Assembly (NCBI GenBank): GCA_019745505.1
Contig: JAIETE010000195.1
Coordinates: 1-43,646 of the forward strand
Direction: 5' to 3'
Length of the DNA: 43,646 nt
DNA from: Candidatus Obscuribacterales bacterium
Lineage (GTDB): Bacteria; Cyanobacteriota; Vampirovibrionia; Obscuribacterales; Obscuribacteraceae
Part shown: piece by piece, positions 17,088-24,154 of the stretch
Layout: every line of letters begins with the position of its first letter
Position numbering within the stretch: position 1 is the stretch's first letter
Program-made: the position numbers and the translations under genes
The notes under the pieces: generated by a model
Told to the model about the DNA's origin: nothing
What the model saw: only the letters and a program-made list of their open reading frames with translations
Database searches by the model: none

Positions 17088-18887
17088 TCACTCTTTGGCG
17101 AATCTGGGCAGGGTAAACCAGAAGGTCGTCCCTTTGTCTGATTGGGAGTCCACGCCTATTATGCCACCGTGATTCTCGATAATTGCCTTGCAAATAGTCA
17201 AACCCAGACCGGCTCCCTTCTTCTCTTTCTCGTCGCCTTTCTCGACCTGTCTGAAGCGCTCGAAGACCGTGCTCAGCTTCTCTTCCGGAATGCCGCGTCC
17301 CTGGTCTGTAACATTGACTCTAACGAAGTCCCCCTGCTCCTGAGCCGCGATTGTGATTACCGAATCGGCCGGCGAGAATTTAATCGCATTGCTGAGCAGA
17401 TTGACCAGCACCTGCACGATTTTTTCTTCGTCGAAATATGCCTTGATTTCAGAATCAATCGCTTCGCTGATCTTGATCTTGCTCTGATTTGACAGTGCTT
17501 CTACCGCATTGACAGCGGCAGTAACCGTGCTCTTTAAGGCGCATTGATCGGGCAGGACCGTAAGCATTCCGGATTCAATTTTTTCGACGTCCAGAAGATT
17601 ATTGACCAGAGCCAAAAGTCGCTGCGTATTGTCCTTTGCAATTGCCAGGCTCCGTTTAATCGATTTTGGCAGGACCGGACCGCCATCCTCTTCGATTAGA
17701 GAGAGCACCAACTGTATATTTCCCAGCGGCGCTCGAATGTCATGGCTGACCATGGCGAGAAAGTCGCGTTTGATGCGCTCCAATTGTTTTCTCTGCGTTA
17801 TGTCCTGTATGACGGCATAGATGGTTCTTTCGTCCGGGGAGATGGAGACGGACCAGGCAACTGATGCGAGTTCTCCGTCTGCTCTGCGGATGGTCGTCTC
17901 GAATGAGGTATTGCCGCTCTCGCTGTTCAGCACGGTTTGCAGCCGAGATTTCGCCATCTCTTTTTCTTCGTCGACGACGAGGTCTATTGCACGTCTGGAG
18001 AGCAAATCGGCAGCCGTGTATCCAACTACGGGAAAAGCGGCGGCATTCGCGTCGGTAAACTTGAGATTGCCATCAAGCGAGCAAATAAGTTCGCTCGCAT
18101 TTTCCAAGATCGCTCTTTCTTTTCGCCGCAGCACTGCCAGGGTGTCGTTCATCTTGTGAAACGACTGGTCGATAAGGTCGAGCTCATCACTGCCCTGCAG
18201 GGGCGCAAGCAGATTTTGGTCGGCAGCCAGCCGTTCGACATTGCTCATGATCACATGCAATTTGGAAGTGGTGCTCTTGTTGAAGAACGCGGTCATGGCA
18301 ATCGCGTACAAAACACTTATCAATGCTGCCGCGTAGCAAACGTACTGCGTCAAATTGTTATAGCGTGCCATGCTTTCCGAGTATTCTTGAATGCGCTTTT
18401 CGTCTCCTTCGGAGAGGCTTGTCAGAGCGGAGTCGAATTCTTCCAATCGTTTCGTCACGGTCTTCCAGGAAAGCAAAGCCCCCACTCGGTCTCCGCCCCT
18501 GTATTTGAGTTCTGTTGCTCGACACTGCGAATAAATGCTGCGGCTGAGACTCATAACCTTTGCGAATTTCTCTTTTTGCTCGGGTGCATTGACGACCAGC
18601 TTCTCGATATTCGAGAGCTTTTTGTGCAGTGCAGTCTCGAAACGCTGTTCGACCGACGCGCCGAACTCTCCTGTGGCAAGAACACTCCCCTGCCGCCAGA
18701 ATACATAGCGCTGTATCAGCACGAGTACTGAATTGACCGCTGATTGAAACTCGAGTGCTTCGATTTCTTTCTCTCGCTCGACCTGCATCTGGTGGTTGAT
18801 GGTCAAGAGCGTGAAAAGCAGTGACAGCAAAACGATAACCGGGACCGTCACCAGCAGTATTACTTTGTGGGAGAGTCTGGAGAGCAT
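17088..18887 (-). CDS. Membrane-bound PAS-containing sensor histidine kinase
   Basis: 599 residues. Transmembrane segments at ~8-30 and ~180-202 enclose an all-helical extracytoplasmic sensor of about 150 residues. A HAMP-like linker (~205-255) and one PAS domain (~258-368, ending QDITQRKQLERIKRD) follow. The HisKA domain has phospho-acceptor H382 in FLAMVSHDIRAPL. The HATPase domain shows the N box (LVNLLSNAIKFSP), G1 (DQGRGIPEEKL), F box (FERFRQ) and G2 (GAGLGLTICKAI). All catalytic motifs look intact. It is the first gene of a two-gene operon with the response regulator. The sensed signal is unknown. The start codon has only a weak upstream Shine-Dalgarno. Confidence 0.95.
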   Translation of the reverse strand: MLSRLSHKVILLVTVPVIVLLSLLFTLLTINHQMQVEREKEIEALEFQSAVNSVLVLIQRYVFWRQGSVLATGEFGASVEQRFETALHKKLSNIEKLVVNAPEQKEKFAKVMSLSRSIYSQCRATELKYRGGDRVGALLSWKTVTKRLEEFDSALTSLSEGDEKRIQEYSESMARYNNLTQYVCYAAALISVLYAIAMTAFFNKSTTSKLHVIMSNVERLAADQNLLAPLQGSDELDLIDQSFHKMNDTLAVLRRKERAILENASELICSLDGNLKFTDANAAAFPVVGYTAADLLSRRAIDLVVDEEKEMAKSRLQTVLNSESGNTSFETTIRRADGELASVAWSVSISPDERTIYAVIQDITQRKQLERIKRDFLAMVSHDIRAPLGNIQLVLSLIEEDGGPVLPKSIKRSLAIAKDNTQRLLALVNNLLDVEKIESGMLTVLPDQCALKSTVTAAVNAVEALSNQSKIKISEAIDSEIKAYFDEEKIVQVLVNLLSNAIKFSPADSVITIAAQEQGDFVRVNVTDQGRGIPEEKLSTVFERFRQVEKGDEKEKKGAGLGLTICKAIIENHGGIIGVDSQSDKGTTFWFTLPRFAKE

Positions 18888-19390
18888 TGAGACAGCTCAA
18901 AGATTGCTGCGGAGGGTCACACAAAGAATGTTCCACTCAAAACAATCCTTTCTCATTCGAGTGTCTGAAGAAATGATGCAAAACCGAAAAGAGAGACAAT
19001 GTCCTGGCTTAGTGCTGCTTGCGCTCGATAGCGCGGCGGCGCGAGCCCGGGCGGTGGTGTTTTAATGTCCACAGAGCTTGGGTTTTCGAACATCGGGACG
19101 GAGGAGAACTTTTCTTCTTCGCCTGCGTTAGCACGCTTTCAGCCGAAAAGGCTTTTGTGCCCCCCTGGAAGTGTTTTCTCAGAAAAATCTTTTTTCGTGC
19201 GCGCGGGTGATCGTGGTAATTCATGGTGTTTTCTCGTCAGTTTTGTGGACTTCTTTCTTCGCGCACCGTAAAAGGTCAAAACACAGCATGATGCTGGCGT
19301 AAGCCATCGCACCGCCGTTGATTCGACGGACGTGGCTGCAGGAGAAGAAGTCGCTGACGGGACTGAAAGGAACCAGTTGGACAAAAACAC
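18888..19390. other. Gene-free stretch between divergent genes
   Basis: 503 bases upstream of both the kinase gene (leftward) and the membrane-anchored protein gene (rightward). Open frames here are short, lack ribosome-binding sites and show no recognisable protein. I see no convincing promoter boxes, RNA gene or repeat. Confidence 0.45.
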
Positions 19391-19846
19391 ATGCTACAGA
19401 CAATTCTCGCGTGCCTGCTTCTCGTAATCGCTATCGCGGCCGCCATCGTCGTGGTGGTCGCTCGCGCGATTACGCCGCTGGGCCGCGGCACCCTCAATTT
19501 GGAAGACTCGTTCGGCGGGCCTCCGGAAGCTGCACCCGCCTATGCGGAACTGCAACGTCTCGAGCTCCAGTATGCGCTGGCGGAAGAACTCGGCAGCCTC
19601 GATGCCGGCTCGCTCGAAACACTTCGCCAGGACGTCGTCGCCGCTCGTACGCGCTATGAGAGCGCGCTGCAACAGTCAACAGTCAAGGTCGAAGTTTCTA
19701 TCGCCCAACAACAACAACAACAACTGGATATGGAGGCGGCAGTTTCCGACTGCCTGTCCCCCTCTCCCTCCATGCAACCGGCCCCCGCGATGGGCATTGC
19801 CTCTGCCGCCTTTCCCCTGGCGACTGGTCGCAAGAAGAAGTTCTAA
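19391..19846 (+). CDS. Small single-pass membrane protein with helical and polyGln segments
   Basis: 151 residues. The N-terminal 26 residues are one hydrophobic helix (LACLLLVIAIAAAIVVVV) that acts as an anchor or uncleaved signal. A Gly/Pro spacer, a likely coiled coil (residues ~52-100, RLELQYALAEELGSL) and a run of six Gln encoded by (CAA)6 at 19706-19723 follow. The tail is Pro/Ala-rich and ends in basic KKK. The composition is GC-rich like the membrane-protein gene at 8940. The Shine-Dalgarno is weak (AAGGAA is too far upstream), so the start is less certain. Function unknown. Confidence 0.6.
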   Translation: MLQTILACLLLVIAIAAAIVVVVARAITPLGRGTLNLEDSFGGPPEAAPAYAELQRLELQYALAEELGSLDAGSLETLRQDVVAARTRYESALQQSTVKVEVSIAQQQQQQLDMEAAVSDCLSPSPSMQPAPAMGIASAAFPLATGRKKKF

Positions 19847-19934
19847 CCTCCAGCTGCATGACGGTTTAGCCGATTTACTCACGGGCGGTTAGTGGAGCGC
19901 CGTGGTAACTCTGATAAGCCGAGTTTAGCTTGGG

Positions 19935-19972
19935 CGTCGGGACCGTGACGGAAAAAACCGCCGGTCCCGACG
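19935..19972. other. Long perfect hairpin in an intergenic region
   Basis: Arms of 11 bases, CGTCGGGACCG (19935-19945) and CGGTCCCGACG (19962-19972), with a smaller inner CGG/CCG stem around six A's. No T-tract follows. It lies 90 bases after the 19391 gene and could be part of a structured RNA that also includes the hairpin at 20059-20099. No other coding signal was found in 19847-20281. Confidence 0.5.
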
Positions 19973-20058
19973 GCTCATCGCTGCATGAATATTTGCGCAC
20001 GCAAGGTCGCGGGTGGCTCGCTGTAGTGTTCTATGCGCCTGAAGCTGGATTGAGCGAC

Positions 20059-20099
20059 GGTAAAAGCCATGTGTCGCCCAGGCGTCCGGCGCTTTTACC
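20059..20099 (+). terminator. Hairpin with short T-run
   Basis: GGTAAAAGC (20059-20067) and GCTTTTACC (20091-20099) form a perfect 9-pair stem around a GC-rich 23-base loop, followed by TTTC. It is a plausible weak terminator for rightward transcription before the modular-protein gene at 20282. An AT-rich promoter-like stretch lies just after it (about 20109-20132). Confidence 0.45.
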
Positions 20100-20281
20100 T
20101 TTCGTGCCTAATATATTAAAACATATAGTATAAGCGAGGCGAGCGCAGTTTGGCTGTCAGCGCAGAAACTCCGTAATTAATCTCCTGATGGTACTTTCCC
20201 CAATGCTTTCGCAGCGGTACGGATGTACTCTCTAACCTGTCAAACCCCCCAATTAGGTTCACCAGAAGTCGTTTTTCTGAA

Positions 20282-22270
20282 ATGGAATTTTCCAGTTCAC
20301 CCGACGAGCGCAAGATTGTTGCGCCTGAAGATTCTCAACCAAACTGGCTTGAAGGTCATGTCCTCAACCCGTTTGCCAATGGGCTCGCCGTTACTCCGTA
20401 CAATGCGGTCGCCAATGCCGTCAATTTTGTCTCACCCGGCGACCCGATGGGTAAAGTTGAAGCTTTGCCCGTCTCAAAGACCGAATTTCTTACGCCTGAT
20501 TGGTTTGTGCAAAATGTTTCCGCTGGTTTGGGGGCAATCGTCCCATACGTTTTAGCCGGAAAAGCAGCCGGTGTTGCACTGAGGGGAACGGCGTCGACTT
20601 TTGCTCTGAATGGTCCGGTTGCCCGGGCCGTAACCAGTGAAATCGGGGTGGCCACTGCCGGCGCCGCGATGCTGGATTTCGCGCGCGATACTCACGAGGG
20701 CGAGACCCGTCTGGGCAATGCTGTTGGCGGTGCAGTTGCCATGTTCGCATTCACGAAAGGCAATATGCTCACCGGTGCTGCTGAAGGGGTGCTGCAACGA
20801 GGAGCAACGCGCTTCGGGGTTGGAACTGTTGGTGGAATGGCTGGATACACTGGGTCTCGATTGGTGTCGGGCGAGAGTATCAGTGGTGAGGACCTGGTCA
20901 AGGCTGGTATCACCGGCGGCACTATGAACGTGGCCTTGCCTCCCACTCAGCACTTCATCACCAAAGGTTTCGATGCCGCCGGACAAAAGGTCGCCGAGAC
21001 TTGGAATTCAAAACCGGTCAAGGACGTCTGGAGTTCCGACCGGGTGCTCTTTCCCTATTGGCGGGTCAAAGGCACGGTTCGAGACGGCTTGACCTCGGCG
21101 CGCGAGGCGACCTATGGTTTTCTAAACAAACATGATTTGCCGCATCATCCTCTGAAGAGTTTGATGGAGCGCACTTTCCCGCGAACAATTGCAACCTCAA
21201 AACCGGAGCTGACCTCTGAAAATAATCCGGTCGCAGCTTTCGAAGAAGCGCTTCCGAAGTATTTTGAGCGCATGCAGAAGGGGGAAGCGGACTGGGAGGC
21301 AAATCCCACCGGCAATCGCTATGACGTGATGCGTGAAATGAAAGATGCCCGCGGCGACTTTGCTGCAAAACTCATGGAGTTCTGGCATGGCAAGGACGGC
21401 AAGCCGGGATTCAAACACTACAGTGACGCCGAACTGGCGACCGCGACAACGAGTATCGAGCGAGTCGCCCAAATCCGCAAGGCTCTTCAGCAGCCGGTGG
21501 AGCGCGGCAACAGCAGCGACAAACTGACCGAGGCGCTGGTAGAACTGACTCCCAATAAGCATGTTGTAGAAGAACTGCGCACAGACTCTTATGCGATGGA
21601 CGGGCTTGAGCTTGGGCGCCAGAAGTTTTACGGTTATGACACTATGGCATTGATGAAAAATATGTCTATGCCGGAAATGCACCGTCATCGCGACAATCAC
21701 AATTACATCACTCCCCATGACTGGATGCCGTATGATGCGACGCCTGAACTGGCCAATATCTTTCATGGCACTATGTCCACGAGTTTGGCTTCTACCCTCA
21801 AAGAAGGTTCACTGCTTCCCGCCAGAGAGCTTCGTTTGCGTGGATTGACGCAGAATACCGGCGAAAGCTTTGGCGAAGAATGGGGCCGCAGAAGTATTTC
21901 CGTTACGCGCGACTTTGGCGAAGCGCTGAGCTATACGGGCGTCAGTCCGCAATACGTCAGCGAGTTTCCGATTGTTTACGGCATCAGCAAAAATACGGCG
22001 CCCAGACTGCACAGTGCCGGTGCGCTTGAGCCGGGCGAGTTGATTACCCAAAAGCTCGGCATTGGCCACAACCTTCTCACCCGGCTTGGTTTGCGCACGC
22101 CGGACGTTACCAATTTGTACGTGCCCGATGGCGAAGTGCAAAATGTCACCCGGCAGCTGTGGGCCAATCGCATCTCTGGAGTAAAAGTGGTCGGCTTCAA
22201 TCAGATGCCTAAGCCTCAATGGCATCCTGAGCCGACGGTCCAAGAGATGATCGACATGGGTTATCGATAA
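20282..22270 (+). CDS. Large modular protein: Ala/Gly-rich N-terminus, ADP-ribosyltransferase-like C-terminus
   Basis: 662 residues. Residues ~75-235 are Ala/Gly-rich weakly hydrophobic helices (AGAAMLDFARDTHEGETRLG, GNAVGGAVAMFAF, GGMAGYTGSRLVSGESISGE), similar in style to the starts of the proteins at 516 and 4202. The middle (~240-480) is a helical region of unknown fold. The C-terminal ~170 residues resemble the ADP-ribosyltransferase/RNA 2'-phosphotransferase fold: IFHGTMSTSLASTLKEGSLL (H495, T497), then ISVTRDFGEALSYTG (Y551), then VPDGEVQNV (E618). That order would suit an H-Y-E triad. This assignment is by pattern only. No signal peptide is seen. It might modify proteins or RNA, or be an effector or toxin. 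Confidence 0.8.
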   Translation: MEFSSSPDERKIVAPEDSQPNWLEGHVLNPFANGLAVTPYNAVANAVNFVSPGDPMGKVEALPVSKTEFLTPDWFVQNVSAGLGAIVPYVLAGKAAGVALRGTASTFALNGPVARAVTSEIGVATAGAAMLDFARDTHEGETRLGNAVGGAVAMFAFTKGNMLTGAAEGVLQRGATRFGVGTVGGMAGYTGSRLVSGESISGEDLVKAGITGGTMNVALPPTQHFITKGFDAAGQKVAETWNSKPVKDVWSSDRVLFPYWRVKGTVRDGLTSAREATYGFLNKHDLPHHPLKSLMERTFPRTIATSKPELTSENNPVAAFEEALPKYFERMQKGEADWEANPTGNRYDVMREMKDARGDFAAKLMEFWHGKDGKPGFKHYSDAELATATTSIERVAQIRKALQQPVERGNSSDKLTEALVELTPNKHVVEELRTDSYAMDGLELGRQKFYGYDTMALMKNMSMPEMHRHRDNHNYITPHDWMPYDATPELANIFHGTMSTSLASTLKEGSLLPARELRLRGLTQNTGESFGEEWGRRSISVTRDFGEALSYTGVSPQYVSEFPIVYGISKNTAPRLHSAGALEPGELITQKLGIGHNLLTRLGLRTPDVTNLYVPDGEVQNVTRQLWANRISGVKVVGFNQMPKPQWHPEPTVQEMIDMGYR

Positions 22271-22328
22271 TCAAACACGAACTCGGGGGCGCCTCAGAGC
22301 CCTCCCGGAGTCTCTCCAGGGCTCGGAA

Positions 22329-22931
22329 TCAGTCGGACGAGTATACTTTCTTGCCCATTGTCTCGACGAGCGCCAGCGCCCGCTGCTTGTCGTATCCGGC
22401 GTTGTCGCAAAGATACTGCACTGCTTCGATTGTTTGTCCTTTAGCAATGAGGATTTGAACTCGTTGAATCGCTTCGATATTGTCGATTGTTTGAAGTTCT
22501 GCGGTCGGTGGGGATTCCCTGTAGTCCGGATCGTTTCCCTTGCCCACGGTGCTCACCTCCAAGTCCATGCCGTCCCCGTTGTCACCGGTGTTTCCATTGC
22601 CATGCCCTCTGCCGTTGGCGGGCAGCAAATCGTGCAGTTTTTTGCCCGCTTTTACTAAGTCGATAACTTCCTTCGAGTCCTTTAGATCCAGATTTGTCGT
22701 TGTGCGTACATATTTCACAGCGTCTATGAGCTTTCCCGAGGCGACTATTCTTTGCACTTCGGATGCAAATTCAGGCGGCAAAGGCTCGCAGTCCATCAGT
22801 TTTTCTCGGACACTCCGCTCGTGGGATTTGTGCACGCCCTTTCGTTTTGATCCTTGTGCGGCGGCAATCTTGAGCATTAAACCGATAACAAAGAGCCCCA
22901 GCGCTATGAAAATTAGAGATTCCACAGTCAT
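22329..22931 (-). CDS. Membrane-anchored protein with two L7/L12-C-terminal-domain-like motifs
   Basis: 200 residues. An N-terminal transmembrane helix (~5-24) precedes a basic stretch. Residues ~58-97 (VQRIVASGKLIDAVKYVRTT, then DLKDSKEVIDLV) follow the ribosomal protein bL12 C-terminal pattern (valine-rich, K.IxAVKxVRExTxLGLKEAKxxVD). A shorter second copy lies at ~157-190 (ILIAKGQTIEAVQYLCDNAG). The linker is Gly/Asn/Asp-rich. Proteins carrying this domain outside ribosomes are common but uncharacterised. It is not the true L12, because it lacks the N-terminal dimerisation domain and has a membrane anchor. No strong Shine-Dalgarno was seen. It is convergent with the 20282 gene. Confidence 0.75.
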   Translation of the reverse strand: MTVESLIFIALGLFVIGLMLKIAAAQGSKRKGVHKSHERSVREKLMDCEPLPPEFASEVQRIVASGKLIDAVKYVRTTTNLDLKDSKEVIDLVKAGKKLHDLLPANGRGHGNGNTGDNGDGMDLEVSTVGKGNDPDYRESPPTAELQTIDNIEAIQRVQILIAKGQTIEAVQYLCDNAGYDKQRALALVETMGKKVYSSD

Positions 22932-23070
22932 TGATGAATTCTCGAGGGGTTAGTCATTGATTCTTGGGAAAATTTGTCCATGTGGGACTTATGCCCATCA
23001 TGTTTCTTCCGGTTTCAATCAGTTTGCCTATTGCTGATAAACTTATTCCTTGTCACTGGAAAGGCTTGAT

Positions 23071-23556
23071 ATGGCAACCTTTGAAACCGTTCGCAGAAAA
23101 CCGCTCGTGCCCCCGGATGAGAATTTCGAAGAGAAGATTCGCAAGAGTTTTCTTCATCAGGGTGTGATGACCGCTCTCAAAGGAGAGCTGGTGGATGTGC
23201 AGCCCGGATACGTAGAAATCCATCTCCCTTTCAGCGAAGCGACGCGGCAGCAGCATGGTTTTTTCCACGGTGGAATGGTGGCAACTGTCGCTGATTCGGC
23301 GTCCGGCTATGCCGCATACACGGCGCTCGAAGAGGATGAGGAGTGTCTTTCAGCGGAGTTCAAGATCAACTTTCTCAGTCCTGCACGGGGGTCTAAGCTG
23401 ATTGCTCGTGGCAGTGTGATCAAAGCCGGCCGGCAGCTGGTGATAACGGAAGCATCTGTTTCAGTAGTTCGCGACGGTCAAGAAATTGATTGTGCGTTGA
23501 TGTTGCACACCCTGGCTCGCGCGAAATATGTGAAGAGCGGTCCGCATACTGACTAG
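23071..23556 (+). CDS. PaaI-type hotdog thioesterase
   Basis: 161 residues from ATG 23071, with GGAAAGG at a good distance; an upstream TTG (23050) is in frame but less likely. The hotdog-fold signature is clear: a central HGFFHGGMVATVADSASGYAA helix (HGG motif with downstream Asp), then SAEFKINFLSPARG and a long strand (QLVITEASVSVVRDG). Family members hydrolyse acyl- or phenylacetyl-CoA thioesters in the cytoplasm. The substrate is not predictable here. Length is typical of the family. It stands alone between leftward and rightward genes. Confidence 0.92.
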   Translation: MATFETVRRKPLVPPDENFEEKIRKSFLHQGVMTALKGELVDVQPGYVEIHLPFSEATRQQHGFFHGGMVATVADSASGYAAYTALEEDEECLSAEFKINFLSPARGSKLIARGSVIKAGRQLVITEASVSVVRDGQEIDCALMLHTLARAKYVKSGPHTD

Positions 23557-23800
23557 CAACAGTAAAGTGCATTATTTGCCGGTGCCTTCTTTTGCGGGGA
23601 ACAAGGTGCTCTCGACAACGTCAAGGGTCCTATAACGAAACGCCGTGATGGTGTTTTCTAAAAGCTCGGCAAAATCGCCCATGTCAAGCGAAGATGCCGG
23701 TTTCCGTAGGGTATGTTGCTAACACGAGACTCCACAAGAGTGCAGGTTGGCAAAGTGTTGCCCGCATTCGCATCACCGAAATTAGAAATCGAGGTTGGTC

Positions 23801-23926
23801 ATGAGCATTTTGGGAACGTGGATCAAACAAATCATGGATGTGCTTAACCCGGACAACAGCAGCGCCTGGGATGAATATAGAAGAGCACGCTTGCTAGAAG
23901 AGGCGGAGAGAGCCAATCAGCAATAG
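23801..23926 (+). CDS. 41-residue small protein
   Basis: An open frame of 41 codons with GAGG 7 bases before the ATG and a strong terminator 32 bases after the stop. It begins MSILGTWIKQIMDVLNPDN and ends in a charged helix (RRARLLEEAERANQ). The N-terminal half could be a short amphipathic or membrane-associating helix. There are no other genes in the unit. The combination of RBS, stop and terminator is what supports it; homology is unknown. Confidence 0.6.
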   Translation: MSILGTWIKQIMDVLNPDNSSAWDEYRRARLLEEAERANQQ

Positions 23927-23957
23927 ACGATCGCATAGACTAGGACAAAAGATTTCC

Positions 23958-23993
23958 AGAGGGCGGCTTCAAGCGTCGCCCTCTTTGTTTTTG
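23958..23993 (+). terminator. Intrinsic terminator after the small gene
   Basis: AGAGGGCG (23958-23965) pairs with CGCCCTCT (23977-23984), and TTGTTTTTG follows. A classical rho-independent terminator placed 32 bases after the stop of the 41-residue gene. Confidence 0.9.
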
Positions 23994-24099
23994 TCAAACG
24001 GCATAGTTGGGAATCACATGGCAAAAACGGGCGATGAATGGCATCTGCTCTACAGATGCCTGTGTATTGCTAAGGTTGCAGAAAGGGCGCATACAATGC

Positions 24100-24154
24100 G
24101 CCCCCACGGTTACTGGTGCGGCTGCGACCAGGTGAGCCCCCACGGTTATTGGTG
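24100..24154. repeat. Imperfect 36-bp duplication over the 3' end of the MshEN-TPR gene
   Basis: GCCCCCACGGTTACTGGTG (24100-24118) recurs as GCCCCCACGGTTATTGGTG (24136-24154), offset by exactly 36 bases. The second copy contains the stop codon of the leftward gene ending at 24146. It looks like a local tandem duplication that copied the gene's tail beyond its stop. Confidence 0.8.
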
